Below, one piece after another: positions 1-54,746 of a DNA stretch of 64,000 bases. A program made the position numbers and the translations under genes. Below the pieces are notes generated by a model. That model saw nothing but the letters and a program-made list of their open reading frames with translations. It had not been told where the DNA came from and did not search any database. Source of the stretch: Chrysopilus asiliformis (Eukaryota; Arthropoda; Insecta; Diptera; Rhagionidae). The stretch lies in assembly GCA_964034945.1 (NCBI GenBank), contig OZ035961.1, positions 42,126,184-42,190,183 on the forward strand. Reading direction: 5' to 3'. The stretch's first letter is position 1, and every line of letters begins with the position of its first letter.

Positions 1-1654
1 AAATATAAAAGAAAACTAAATTTAATAGTAATAATCAAATTAACGAAATAACATTACAAATTTTTCATTTAACAAAAAAAAATAAGTTTTTTGTATTATT
101 TTTATATCACATAAATCGAAAATGATCATCGATCTTTCTTGTACGTAAACGAACTCAAAGCCAGTGACTACTGGGATAGAAAAAAAATATATTTGTAAAT
201 GACAAACGGATGGATAGCACATTGTTAGAATTTTGTTATCGGTTTTCTATTTTTTTTTTCATGAATTGAATAGTCTCTTATTTCAATGTTTTTTTTGTTT
301 GTTTTTCATTCTTCTGCGATTTATTCACTTCTTATTTATCATACGATAAAGAATATGAAATTTCTGAAAACAAATTGATATTAAATTAAATTTTTTTCAT
401 ATAGTAAAAGAACTTTTTTCATGTTATAGAAGACTTATTTTTTATTATTATTCAAATAACTCTTGAAAAAAAAGGTACAAAAAATAATAGTATAAGTGAT
501 AAATTTGTATAAAGATTTGTGTATAGAACAAAAAAAAATATAATAAATCATAAGAATAGAAAAAAATCATCATGAAAAAAATATACAATTTTATTTTTGA
601 CTTGTTTTTAGAACATTTAACTCTAATGAAAATTTATTTTATTTTTTTAAATTTCATTTTTCATTAATGTACGAACAGGCCTACGATAAAAATGATGTTG
701 ATTAGATGTTCTTTTGTTGTATTTAATTTTTTTTTTTTTATAATTTGGCCAGTTTCTAACAAATAGTAAGTCCTGCTTAATATTTAAGTCTCTAGGATCT
801 TATTTATCTTATCAACAATCAAATAGTATTTTTTTTTAAATTTACTTTCGTTGTCCAACAGTACAGAAAGCTTTCAATAAGTATTTATGTTTGAATTTTA
901 AATTTTCCACTTGCTTTGATAATTTAGACGAGAATTAATATTTTTTATACAAAACAAAAATAAAATTTTCTTGTGTTGCCAGAGGAACGCAAAATTAAAA
1001 GAGAATCAAATTAAAATTATATCACAAACTGCATGTGAATAAAAATTTAGCGTTCATTTTACTAACGTCATTTTGAGATTAATTTCGTGTGAAAATATGA
1101 CTCAAAATGTATCGTGTAAATGTACACTAAAATTTAAGTATCTGAAATTGACGCATTAATAAAGCAATACCCAACTAAACTTATTTGTTATATTTCGTTT
1201 ATGGCACTTTGTCTAAGCAATCTGGATAATATGCAAATCTAACGTTTTACAAAGCGTCTTTTTGTAAACAATGACTATTCGACTATAATATTGAATTGAT
1301 AATTTTAAAAAAATATCTTTAAACAAAAAATTGAATTAAAATCGATAATATTAACTCTCGGCTGAACTTCTAAACAAATACTTTTTTTTACAAATAAAAC
1401 TTCTTGTTGCTATGTATTACATGTTGGTTGATTTTTTTTTCTTGGAGGACTTAAGAATAAAAACAAAATACCGAAGAATTGAGAAGAAAATTCAATTGAA
1501 TTTTCCTTTGAGTCAAAAGAAAAATACAGGAAGTACCAGAATTTCTTGTTAAACAAGACGAAATTAGATGAAATATTGTAGAAGTGAAACGATCTCCTTT
1601 GCGTTTCTTTATTATATCGGTGTGAGCTGAATAACCCCCGATACAAAATGATTA
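1..1654 (-). other. Probable Lk6 3' UTR and 3' flank
   Basis: Directly downstream of the stop codon on the minus strand, very AT-rich, with no coding signal that I see. AATAAA on the minus strand (TTTATT on the plus strand) occurs at 1608-1613, 633-638, 441-446 and 320-325. The last three would give a 3' UTR of about 1.0-1.35 kb. Which one is used cannot be told from sequence. Confidence 0.4.
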
Positions 1655-43218
<41,564 letters not shown>

Positions 43219-43400
43219 TTTTGCTGCTTTTACTTCTGATTTGGCTGCCAATTGCTGAATGCTGCTACGATTTTGTTGTTGCTTGCTGGTTAGCTTAGCT
43301 GCTGTTCTGCGCTGATATTGAGTATTCGGACGTGAAAAACGAATCAAAAAATTCGGTGTTTTGATGTTGGGAGAGAAAAAAAAAATGGAAACTTTTCGCT
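43219..43400 (-). promoter_or_regulatory. Probable Lk6 5' UTR next to the start exon
   Basis: On the minus strand this reads into the ATG at 43218 through CAG/CAA-rich sequence (AGCAAGCAACAACAAAATCG, GCAGCCAAATCAGAAG), a composition common in fly 5' UTRs and lacking repeat matches. I cannot place the transcription start or tell whether another non-coding exon lies upstream. Confidence 0.4.
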
Positions 43401-45433
43401 TTTTTTCCTTCGGAGAACAAAAACACTGGCGAAATTCAAGGATATTTCATTTGAAACAAGAACTTATCCTTGGAATAAAAAACTGAATTTTCTCGAAAAG
43501 AAAACAATAATGCCAACAAATATAAATAGATAGAAGATGATTGTTGGAAAATAATTATTATTACTGAGAAAATTTTACTGGCGAGGGGTGATTTCTTTGA
43601 TTCGCACGAAAATTAAAAGAACTCTTTCTGACTGGAAGAATTAGAATAAATGATAATTTTAACACCACTTTTTGACTTTCTTAAGGCTTTCATTAATAAC
43701 ACGGCACAATTTTTTTTTTTTTGCTAGCATTAAATTTTAATTGAAGAAATTATAACGAGGATCACACTTGATTATCAACATTGAATTTTTCTCGGCTAAT
43801 TTTTCCTTTCTGGATATAAAAAAACTGCTACTGCTTCTATTGAATTTGTGATGAATAGATAAACTGAAGATTTTCCCGTATTTTTTTGGCAATTAAATTA
43901 CTTTGATATTGATTTGATTTCCAGATATTTCCATATGAAATTTTTATTTTCGCATTGATTTTCATCAATATAAGATTGGATTTACTTGAATATTTTTGTA
44001 TAAAAACTCGCTCAAGAAGACACTCGAATAAATGATGTTAAAAAAACGCTAAAATAGCGGACAAAGGCCGATTTTCTCATTTGATTTAGCTACCGCTCCA
44101 TTTTACACACAAACCCTTCGATGTTTAAATTCCGACTAAAATCCAATCGAATTCATTTTCCTATATTTAAACTGATTCAGCGATGGGAAAACATTTCTTC
44201 ATTTCTACGCAGCAAATTTACCCACACATCCAAAACTTTCAACAAACGCAGGCAAGCAAATTGAATAAAAAAACCCTCATTTCACAGCAACTGTTATACT
44301 GTTCATGATGGTGTGCGCTGACTTGCTGCTGACGTTAGTCATTTTAGTACAGTTTCATTGAATGTGTGCATCCATCGCAAGATTGAATTTGACATCAGAG
44401 CTCAGTGGCGTGCTTTTTGAATATTTCTGAATTAAATTTGGTTAAACATCCACTACGGTTTTTACACTTTTTGAAATAATACCAAAATACCGGTTCTCTT
44501 AGCGATAACGGTAGAAATTCGAAATCAAGTATGTTTTAATCCATTAATATGAGATTACGTCCCGAAACTAAGCTTTTGTCCCAAAATATTCAATTTTATG
44601 TTATAATTTACCAAAAATTACTAACAATTTAATATTTTCGCCTGCGGCGCATTTTTTTAACGAATATCCACTTAGGGCGCAAGCATTTTCGACTACGGCG
44701 CATTTCTCTTTATCCATACTTTTAATGGATATTGATTTTCTTTCATTTGAGACTCGGGCACTTGATCTAAATTATTAAATGCAAAACACAATTGGCCCGA
44801 CTCAACATTTATGCCGACATTTCAGATTTTAAACTCTACCCTATGCTACTGTATACAATCAATCCGACCAAAAAGACATCAATTTACATTAAAAAGCAAA
44901 AAATGTAGAAAATTTTAATATCTTGAATTCTACCTTTAACTGTTTTTTTTCTCGAAATCCCGTTACTTTGCAAGCAATTCACAAAAATTTATTTTTTAAG
45001 CTTTTAATAAAAATATTTTAATAACGGTAAAAGATAACGGATAAAAGTAAGACAAAATTGTGGCAAACATTATTCTCTTCAATTCATCTCATATATTGAA
45101 CTACCAAAAACCCCCTATTTTTCGAGATAATGGCATATTTTGTAAATAACGGCATATCTCAATAACGGTTTGGAATATGCAGTTCTAACGGAAGGCAAAA
45201 ATGTAGGAAATTTCATTGTCTCCAACTTTCGTCATACATAAGACTACTGAAAACCGTGTAGTTCCGGAGTAAATAACAAAAAAAAACGAAATTGCGATTT
45301 TAAAAAAGCCGCCATTTTGATTAATTTCGGTTAACCAATTTCCACGCAAATTTGATAGGTTCGTCCCATTCCAGGACCTAACATGCCTGCAAAATTTCAT
45401 GGCAGACTGACAGACCGACAGAGACATTTTTGT

Positions 45434-45996
45434 AATTGAAGACCTCGGTGCAAAAAGCGATCATCTCCACTTTTTCAAATTTTTCAGGAGAGACAAAAAA
45501 CATATTAGCGTGAAATGTTTGCTCTGGGACAAAGTTAACAAATTACAATTTAAATCAAGCATGTATTCTTACATCATTTTAATTTGAGATAAATCCATAT
45601 TTTTTCTTTTGAAAAAGTTATAAACAGTTTAAATTTTGGAGATAGCTGTTTCTTGCACCCAAGAGGACATAAGTGGTCTTAATAACTACAAAATACAGTT
45701 AAAAATATGTTTAATAGCCTTTAAAAATAAACAAATAAAAAAATATTCAATTTAACAAAACCAAAATCCCAGACAAAAAAATTGGAAAATTTTTTACAAA
45801 AAAAAATTCTGCGTGAAATTATATGAAACAATGCCTTCCGTCGTCTCCTTTTCTTTAATAACTTTTTACACAGACCTCCAATAAGTATGGTGTTTGCAGC
45901 CAAATATGCGCATTCGTTTATTCTTGCATTTGGCATCAATAACTCATTTTCGTCAAAAAGTGGAGATGACCGCTTTTTGCACCGAGGTCTTCAATT
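45434..45996. mobile_element. Inverted-repeat element, 563 bp
   Basis: About 42-bp inverted ends: AATTGAAGACCTCGGTGCAA continuing AAAGCG-TCATCTCCACTTTTT at the left, complement at 45955-45996. Its left end abuts mini-me-like sequence (CAGACTGACAGACCGACAGA). No coding potential seen. Confidence 0.68.
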
Positions 45997-48361
45997 ATGC
46001 TCCAATCATAGATATACTAGATCGCTCGATTTGCTGTCTCAAATGGTCCCATTTCAATACAGTTCAGTGAATCAAAACCAGTCAAGTAAGAACAAGATAA
46101 CCGTATGAAAATAAATATAGTTCTCTCGTTTAAACCGTGAGCTGTCAAAAGAAAATAGACTTTCGGAATGGTGTTGGCGCCTAAAGTTATTTGTTTGCGC
46201 CTAAAGTTAGTCTCAAACTTGTGAAATTTGAATTTCGCGGCAAACTAAATTTGAATTTCGCGACCTTATACAATTCAGTGGATGCGTTCAAGTACGATAA
46301 AGAGGGAAATACTTTTGGGATCATTTTGCAGCAGAGCTTTGTATGGTGACAGTTGTTCTATGTTATATAGTTCTGTGGCTCCAATCGACTCAGGAGCACG
46401 GGAAATGTTTTTTTAGGAAAAATAAGGAGGTCGAAATTTTTCATCAATACAATACTTTATTATACGACGTATAAGAAAGCAATAAACCAATAACTCAGAA
46501 TTGTGTTCTAACGGTCGGCATATTACTTCATATGAAAAAAATACATAAAAACGGTGAACAAAGTCACATTATTTGAACAATAAAGGTAAACATTACCTTT
46601 TCGTATACGCAATTCAAACCTGGATATAAATTACATATTTGCAAAAATTTCATTAAATTTTGGGAAAACCAGAATATTTTTTCTATAAATATCAGTTGTT
46701 TAACTATTTGAGTTATAAACAAGAAACACAACGCAAAATGAGTGTTTAAGGTAAGGTATATAAGCAGCCTTTAGAACCAAATTCAAAGTTATTTAAAAAT
46801 TAAAAGCGATCTTTTTATTCATAAAATGTATTAAAAATAAAAATCTCGCTAGAAAGGGAAGCAATATCGTCTCAGTTTTTGGTATTTTTGGCAATCAACG
46901 ACCATCATTGAGCATTTATAAAGCAACAAAAATTGCCGAATAAATGAAAAGCTTAGTTTAATACTGACTGAGATAAGTTAATGCGCATTTTCTTAAAAAA
47001 TAATTATTTTAGCAACGGTTACCACAGGCGGATATATTAAATATTCTTAGCTTGTTTTATTTGTTTACATTCAATGCAAAGTCTTCGTAAATATCGCGAA
47101 AATCAACAAATTCTGATTTTCGCCGATGTCATAACCACGTGTTTCTTTTTATTTTCAAAAAAGGAAAAGATAAAAACATACATCTTATGTCGGCAATAAA
47201 ATTTATAGATATTTATGTGTAAAAATTTGTAAATTGTAAATATTCCTTTAAATGTCAATATTGTTTATTATAAATCTAAGTAAATTACAAATATATACGA
47301 TTTTTAATCATAGTTGGGATTTTCATATAAGTTCGCTGAACGGTCTTTATATTTATTTTATTCAACGAAGGGAAAACTATTATGTTTAAACGGCGATAGT
47401 GTCTAAGTAATAATCAGTATATTAATCTATTAATAGATTGTGCATTTAGGCAAAAACAATTTTAAAAAACGTGTCTTGTATATAAACATATCTACGTAAA
47501 TATAACTGACGGGAGTGCCACAATCGAACGTCGCATGAGAGAGATTTGTTGTAAACAAACGAACGTTCACCCTACATTTTCCATTGCCTTAACCAGTGAG
47601 ATCCACAGTATCGTCACGTAGGCATTTTTCCCAATTCACATTGGCATAATGCAAGCGAATAGTGTCTCCCCATTTTCAAATACTGTCGTCAACACTACAC
47701 CATCATATACTTTGAACGGTTCCAATTCCCTAAATTTTCGTTTTCGACACTGCCAGATACGAGATGTTGAAGTAATTTTTCATTTCAAAACTTTATTATA
47801 ACTTAAAATCCAATACGTATACTAAAAAACCCTCAATGCAATAGCTTTCAAGCCCCGCTGAAAATATTCAATTTTACTTAACACTTTGTGCAATTGGATT
47901 TTTATTCATGTAGGTATGTTCAAAAGTAAAGCTCAAAACATCTTTTGCTGGAATTTGTAGTTAAAATATTTGAAGTATATTCGTGTTTTTAGGTTTCCGA
48001 GTTCTTTAAAGTAATATACACTCTCGAAAAAACCCGGGGACAAATTAACATCGCCTCAAAATATAGCTAAAAGTAAGCACCTCGCAGTGTTATTCAGAAA
48101 AAAGTTAACACCGTACCGCGGAGCTATTTTGCCATTTCAGTTTTAACGAGCTAAACATTCATTTTGACACCGTTTTGACCTCAATTTTGAATTAAATCCG
48201 AAAATGAGTGAAAAATTCACTCCAACTCCTTTTAGAAGTTTCGAATTAACTCCGAAATGAAAAGAAATTTTGGATTAAGTCTGAAATGAGTGAAAAACTC
48301 ACTCGAACTCCTGAAAGGTAATTTAAAAAAAAAAAAAAAACTCAAAAAATATTGGATTTTA

Positions 48362-48819
48362 AGGTTTTATTCTACAGGGGAAAAGCATTTTTTGTTCTAA
48401 GTTGGCATAGGAATTAACTGTAAAAAACAGTTGAACCACGTTTGACGAACGATATGATTTATGGATATAATTTCGATACTTGATTAGATTGATTCTGAAA
48501 TGAAAGTGTGGCAAAAGTTCCATGGATGAAATTTTTACCACATTATTAAGCAGTTTTTTCTGACTGGAATCCTCACTATAATTATTCGCATAATATATTT
48601 TCAAGTAAATTCAAACTTATGCGTATTTCACGTCAAAATTTATAAAGAAAGAATCAATAATACAAACTGTTTTATAATACAAACTGTTTTAATAATTAGC
48701 AGCCAATAATTAAAATAATGTGTTTTAATAACAAAATGTAATGCAATATTGTCACTCTGCTAAGTAGAAAAATCCCATTTGAATTTTTGATAATGCTTTT
48801 CTCCTGTAGAATAAAATCT
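48362..48819. mobile_element. TA-flanked MITE, 458 bp
   Basis: Ends AGGTTTTATTCTACAGGGGA and, inverted, AGATTTTATTCTACAGGAGA, both followed by AAAGCAT. TA at 48360-48361 and 48820-48821. Probably a Tc1/mariner derivative. Confidence 0.68.
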
Positions 48820-48954
48820 TATGCAAATATCGGAAAATCCATAAATAATAAAAAGAAGAAACAGTTTTTATTTTATTTTTAGTATTTTTTTGTAGTCAGT
48901 CAAAAACGGATTATGCGATAGGACGACATAAGAAAAGCTACAATTGCCAATCGT

Positions 48955-49600
48955 CAAATACTCTACATGAGGGCAGAAAAAAATTTTATGAAAAAAAAAT
49001 CATTTGTGTGAAAGAGGGAAAAGGATTGGTCCGATTGAATTTTTATGTATGGAACGGCTATGTAAAATCATATTCTAAACACATTTTGTCTTTATAAATT
49101 TTTCGATACTACACATTGTTTTCGAGAAAACAGAAAAAAAGTATTCAATTTGTATGGGGGAAGAGAGGAGTGATCCAACTGGATTTTGATGTATAGAAAA
49201 GTTATGTAAAATCATATTCTAAATACATTTTACCTTCACAAACATTTTGATGCAGAAAGTACACTGGAACCTCGGAAATTCTAAACGCATTACAACTTCA
49301 GAAACTTCCTGTTTTCGAGAAAATTGTAAACAAAACTATTTTGTTTGTATGGGAAATGGGGGTACTAATGGTCCGATTTTGTCCATTCAATAACCTAGCC
49401 TAGCTATTTCGAAGAAACGTACATATACAAAATTTCAGGTCTCTAGCTCAATTCTTTCGAAAGTAATGGTGTTCATGGACAAACAGACAGAACATGCGGA
49501 AATAAAAATCTTTTGACATCCCAAACACCCTGGTGTAGTTCAGTTTTGTGTCCGACGATTGGTTCGATGCGTTACAAAAGATATACTAAATCTAATATAC
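48955..49600 (-). repeat. mini-me-like repeat, diverged and inverted
   Basis: Shares with the 41932 copy the sequence AGGTCTCTAGCTCAATTC, GACAAACAGACAGAACATGC and CCTGGTGTAGTTCAGTTTTG (complementary sense). Several imperfect core copies appear to be strung together at 49000-49420. Confidence 0.5.
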
Positions 49601-49654
49601 TTTCATATGATCTATATATATAAAATCGTTTAACCTGATTGACTGACTGAGTTA

Positions 49655-49680
49655 CTGACTGACTGACTCATCAACGCCCA
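49655..49680 (+). repeat. (GACT)n microsatellite lead
   Basis: TGACTGACTGACTCATCAAC marks the start of the repeat unit that carries the array at 49860-50420. Confidence 0.7.
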
Positions 49681-49859
49681 GCCCAAACCCCTGAAGCTAG
49701 AGACTTAAAACTTTCACAGTATGTCCCAACCATCCCGTAGGCGCTCACTAAGGCGGGGTTTTCCGAAATTTTACCCCTAAGGGGTTGAACGGGGTGTAAA
49801 GGGGGTTTGGGTGTTTTTAAACCGTGATTTTCGCCATTAATCCTGCTCAATAGAAGGCT

Positions 49860-50420
49860 GAAAAGTTTCACTCGGGGGTTTTCGGGGTCGCTGATCACGA
49901 ATCCGGTGTTAGATTTTCAAAATTCAAAACGGAAGGTCCTGTAAGGATAACGCAAATGTCCTTTTTCCAATTTTTCTCGCAAGAACTGGCTTCAGGGTTG
50001 CTTATCACGAGTCCGGTGTTAGATTTTCGAAATTAGACAAGGGAAGGTACTGTAAGGGTAACGCAAATATCCCTTTCCCCATTTTTTCCGGAGAAAATGG
50101 CATTTTTTCGTGGTCGCTGATCACGAATCTGGTGCTGAAATTTCATAATTCGAATAGTTCTATAAGGATAACGAAAATATCCTTTTTTCCATTTTTACCG
50201 GGGAAAATCGGCATTGTGGGGTTTTCGGGGTCGCTGATCACGAATCCTGTGTTAGATTTTCAAAACTCGAAACGGAAGGTCCTGTAAGGATAATCCAAAT
50301 ATCCTTTTTACCATTTTTCCTCAAAAAATAACTGGCGGTAAGGGGGTTTCGGGGCCGCTGATCACGAATCTGGTGTTAGAATTTTAACGGCAGGTCCTGA
50401 AAGCATAACGATTTTTTTCA
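49860..50420 (+). repeat. Tandem array, five units of about 115 bp
   Basis: The anchor GGGGTCGCTGATCACGAATC (or a close variant) recurs with its CTGA at 49891, 50001, 50117, 50234 and 50358, so the period is 110-124 bp. Each unit continues GGTGTTAGATTTTC, GGAAGGTCCTGTAAGGATAA and a T-rich run. Units differ by substitutions and small indels, so the array is not recent. Confidence 0.85.
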
Positions 50421-51329
50421 AAAGTTTTTAAGTTATTTCTTTGTTTTTTTTTGCCGTAAGAAAAAGATAGAGTAGTGCTTTAATGTCCTTCTAAGGAAAT
50501 CCGTTTATTAGCTCAATTACATCAATGCCTTCTTATGCTAAAACATTCAGATTATCAATTTTATTGTTTACAACAATCTAAAATCAGAAGTAACACACTT
50601 TGAATAAATCAACTTTGCTTTTATAAAATTAAAAATTAAGCTGGTAACGTTGTTGTAGTACTCAGCTATCGGTGTTTCCTTGGCTCTCAAAGAAAAGTAT
50701 GATTTTTAATTTATGTACCTATGTATATACACTTAACTGCATATTCCATTCTTGAGTCAAAATCAAGCAATTCCGATATTTTTCACTGAAAAACATTAGA
50801 AATTTTATAAATTTACAATTTAGCAGTTGATTTGCTTAAAAACCTGTTCAAAAAAAATCCCAAGCTTTATCGAAAAAATTGTTAATTTCTCGAATGTTCT
50901 GCAGAGCATAATTTCGAGATTCATTTCACACCACAATAGCACTGCTTGGGTAGAACACTAACACAACAGTTGTCTTTAATGGCGTGATATATTAACATTA
51001 TGTTGGGAATTTTGTATTTTTCATATATAAAGGCCAAACCAAAACAGTCAATCACCCAGTTCGAAAAACGAGCAACGTGAGAACTGGTTTTGCTACTTTA
51101 TATACTTGGCTGCTACTGAATGTGACGTTTTGTTCTCGCGTTTAGCATAAAAAATAAAATAAACATTTATTTAGTTCGTGAAATCATCAACTGAAAAACA
51201 ACTATTACTTTGTTTCTGTTGCGTTCTTAAACTTTCCGCTCTACTCGTACTTAGAATAATTTGCATATTAAGTGCTTATGCTTTGGCATGTTGAACAACA
51301 TGATCGCAAAAACACAATCATATGTTTTC

Positions 51330-51452
51330 ATGTTCTTTTTTATTCTCTCTTTACATTATGTAGCAAAAAGCATTGCTAGTGTGATAAGAATATTATGCAA
51401 ATTCATCAGTCATTCTACCTTCTGCAGGTGGTTCAACATTTTTACAAAATAA
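51330..51452 (+). CDS. Candidate small secreted peptide (weak)
   Basis: A 40-residue frame starting MFFFILSLHYVAKSIA, which could be a signal peptide. After it comes a basic segment with two Cys (SVIRILCKFISHSTFCRWFN), then the stop and immediate AATAAA motifs. About 300 bp upstream is TATATAAAG (51024) followed 26 nt later by an initiator-like TCAATC. No homology is recognised, and AT-rich DNA produces such frames by chance. Longer in-frame ATGs exist at 51288 and 51300. Confidence 0.15.
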   Translation: MFFFILSLHYVAKSIASVIRILCKFISHSTFCRWFNIFTK

Positions 51453-51959
51453 AACAAATAAAGAAATAAATTATATAAAATAGATAGTCCGTCCAAACGA
51501 GTTTGAATTTTAATACATTCCGCACTTACCGATGATAATTTGAATTTACATTCAGATTGCATCGGCAAAAATAAGAAAATGTCCTTACATCAAGGAGTTT
51601 TCCTCCTAAATCTAAGGAATAGACAATTTTGTAACTCTTTGCATAGACCGATTTATTTGAGGGTGAAATAAATTCAGTATTTTACGAAATAGTGGGAGAG
51701 GGGTTCAATAATGCTACGTAAAGATGTGAATAGCATCAGCAGGAGAGCACTTGATTGAAAACCACAGGCTTCCGCCAACGCGGAGCACCCCAAAAGACGA
51801 TACCTAGACCATGAGATTAAGGAAAGCGATAACCTGCAAAAAATTCAAGAACTTGAAATAAAATCAGTTTTTTTGACACTTTACAACTTCTAAAAGTGGC
51901 TGTTGGGAAGATATAGTTGTAGTACTCAGCCACTAAACTAATTTTTTTCGTAACGTTAT

Positions 51960-53564
51960 GGTGAACTCCACCTCAACTCATACTCACGTTTACAGTCATG
52001 TTCGATTTCTTAACTTTTTTCATTTGGATGTTGGTAGGGACTTAAAAAAAAGTTACCCGTATTTTTTTGTTTGGCGGAATAACGTCCGGTAGGCGGAGGG
52101 GAGGGGGTCAAAGTCGGCGAAAACTGGAAATCACAAAAACTTTAAAAATTTGTAACTTTTGAACGGCTTTACCGATTGAGATGATATTGAACATTTTGGA
52201 AAGGTAATTAAATTTCCTTGTCACAAAAAAATATTTTTTGACTTCCTCCCCCTCACCGTCATATTGTAAAATTCAATTTCGTGACAAAATTTAAAATATC
52301 TCGAAAACGGCATTTTTTTTTCTTTTGAATTTTTTTCTGTAAATACTTACCATTATACCATACAAATTTGCTAAATAAAATTTGGGGGTAAATGCGTTGT
52401 TGATTTTTAAAAAAAATTCAAAAAAAAATCGAATACAAAATTTTTCATATATTTTACTGATTTTCGATTGGTTTTTATGTTTTATGTACATAATATTATT
52501 GCAAAAGTTTCAGGAGATTAAAATTAATTAGAAATTCATTTAAAAGAAAAAGTTTTAAATATATGGGGGGTACCCCCCTAATGGTCCATTTTTTGCGAAT
52601 ATCTCAAAAACGGTGCATCTTATCAAAAAAGTGCAAGAACAAAAGATTCTACATAAAACTTCCATACATCAAAATCCGATTTAAATAAATTTTAAAAAAT
52701 CTTATTAAAAAGTTTGCCTTCAAAGTGAAATTTTGATACAACTGTTCGCCGTCAATCACCATACGGGTTTTCAATAATTGCCAGCAATTATAGCTTTTGT
52801 TATGTTTAATTTGTAACACAGAGGGAATATGAGGTAAAGCAACAACTTCAAAGAAGGTTTGAAAGTGTCAAAACACTTCCAGGAACTCAAAATTTTCACG
52901 GATTTATTCAAGATGGAAATTTTCCCAAAGTAAAAAATTTTCTAATGGTGATATATTTAAAACTTTTTCTTTTAAATAGATTTTTAATTAATTTCAATCT
53001 CCTAAAATTTTTGCATTAATATTATGTCCATAAAACATAAAAACCAATCGAAAATCAGTCAAATATATAAAATTTTCTTGTATTCAATTTTTTTGAATTT
53101 TTTTTAAAAATCAACAACGCATTTACCCCCAAATTTTATTTAGCGAATTTGTGTGGTATAATGGTAAGTATTTACAGAAAAAAAATCAAAAGAAAAAAAA
53201 ATGCCGTTTTCGAGATATTTTAAATTTTGTCACGAAATTGAATTTTACAATATGACGGTGAGGGGGAGGAAGTCAAAAAATATTTTTTTGTGACAAGGAA
53301 ATTTAATTACCTTTCCAAAATGTTCAATATCATCTCAATCGGTAAAGCCGTTCAAAAGTTACAAATTTTTAAAGTTTTTGTGATTTCCAGTTTTCGTCGA
53401 CTTTGACCCCCTCCCCTCCGCCTACCGAACGTTATTCCGGCAAACAAAAAAATACGGGTAACTTTTTTTTAAGTCCCTAACAACATCCAAATGAAAAAAG
53501 TTAAAAAACAGAGGTGACTTCCAAGCTCCATACAAGTCGAGTATGAGTTGGTGTGGAATTCACC
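51960..53564. mobile_element. Foldback element with about 600-bp arms and TTAT duplication
   Basis: Left arm 51960-52564 and right arm 52951-53564 are inverted copies over nearly their whole length (for example AACGTCCGGTAGGCGGAGGG against its complement around 53420). The loop of about 390 bp includes a mini-me-like fragment (52565-52810). TTAT flanks both ends (51956-51959 and 53565-53568). The host is a CAGGGATGG-family repeat whose copy at 14044-14180 has the undisturbed ACGTTATACATTTCG, confirming a 4-bp duplication. No transposase. Homology between the arms remains high although small indels are present. Confidence 0.85.
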
Positions 53565-53568
53565 TTAT

Positions 53569-53956
53569 ACATTTCGTTATGTAACGAAATTCAAATTTTA
53601 TTCGTTACGTTATTTCATTTCCGTAACGATATAAAATTTCATTTCGTTACGTTATAACGTTATTATTTCATTACGCATCGTATTGAAACTAAAAACTAAA
53701 AAAAAAAATGAAATTTAACCCGAGACCGCGAAGTCATATATGACCCTACCAGTTATTTGTACAGAAACTCTAATTTACCGGAGAAGGGTTCAACGATTTG
53801 TAAACCTCGGTCTAAAGACGTTAATAATAGTATATTTATCACAAGCTAATTCAGTTCAGTTTCTATAAAAAAGCTGTATAAAAAATTAATAAACCTTAAC
53901 AAAACGTTATTTCGGTTCGTTATTTCGTTCCGTCACGATAACGTTTCCCATCCCTG
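53569..53956. mobile_element. hAT-like MITE (CAGGGATGG family), right part
   Basis: Continues the host repeat after the foldback insertion (ACATTTCGTTATGTAACGAA) through AACGTTACG-rich sequence, and ends CCCATCCCTG at 53956. The left end before 51956 is only a short stretch, so the copy is also truncated. Confidence 0.6.
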
Positions 53957-54229
53957 CACAAATTACTTTAAAAATATAAAAAAATAAAAGCATTGCAAGA
54001 TTTTTTGCAACTTTTATCTAAATAAATTTCAGGTTTTGGGGCTATTCATTATTTAAAAAAAAAATTTAGACCCGACAAAAGTAATTTTAGAGCAATACGC
54101 TTTTAATTCTCGCTACAGGACATAAGAACCCTCTTCTGACACAATAATTTTGCTATACTTTTATTCTAGGCAGATTTCAGGTTTCTAAGTCATCCCAGTA
54201 GAACTTCCCTTCGTTTTTCGTTTTTCAAA

Positions 54230-54746
54230 GGAATCCTAAGACACGAACATAACAAAAGCTATAATTTCCAATCTGGCAGTTGTATCAAAATTCCACTTCG
54301 AACTCAAACTTTTCAATAAAATTTTTTTAAAATTTATTCCAATAGGATTTTGATGTATGGGAGTTTTATGTAGAATCATATCCTAAATAACTTTTGTTCT
54401 TGCACTTTTTTGATAAGATGTACCGTTTTTGAGATATTCGCAAAAAACGTTTTCGTTCGTATGCGGGGCACCCCCCCTAATGGTCTTTTTTTTGGCCCAT
54501 TAACGAACTTAGCCTTGCATTTTACGAAAAACGAATCTGCAAGTCTCTAGAGACTTGAAATTTTCAAATCTCTAGCTCAATCCGTGCGCCAGCAATCCGC
54601 GCCACAGACGGACGGACATGCAAAATTCATTTTTTTATTATTCTAAACACACTGGTGTAATTCATTTTTGTGTGTGATGACGGGATCTTGGCGTTACAAA
54701 CGGTAAGGCAAAGTTAATATACCCTTTGGTTTCACCATACGAGTAT
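54230..54746 (-). repeat. mini-me-like repeat, second full copy
   Basis: Read on the minus strand from 54746: TACTCGTATGGTGAAACCAA, GGGTATATTAACTTTGCC, CCGTTTGTAACGCCAAGATC, a short GTCC/GTCT tract, then the same core as 41932-42480. The microsatellite here is much shorter than in the other copy. Confidence 0.75.

Larger units (their letters stand above)
43401..51950. other. Upstream region with few identifiable features
   Basis: AT-rich, no convincing gene. Supported contents are the element at 45434-45996, a mini-me-like fragment around 45180-45430, the element at 48362-48819, mini-me-like sequence at 48955-49600 and the tandem array at 49860-50420. I see nothing definite in 43401-45170, 46000-48350 and 50430-51950 apart from a weak small-peptide candidate at 51330-51452. 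Confidence 0.6.

Noticed and set aside
49860..50420. CRISPR-like array
   Set aside because: The units are about 115 bp with diverged copies throughout and no constant repeat/unique spacer pattern, in a clearly eukaryotic context.
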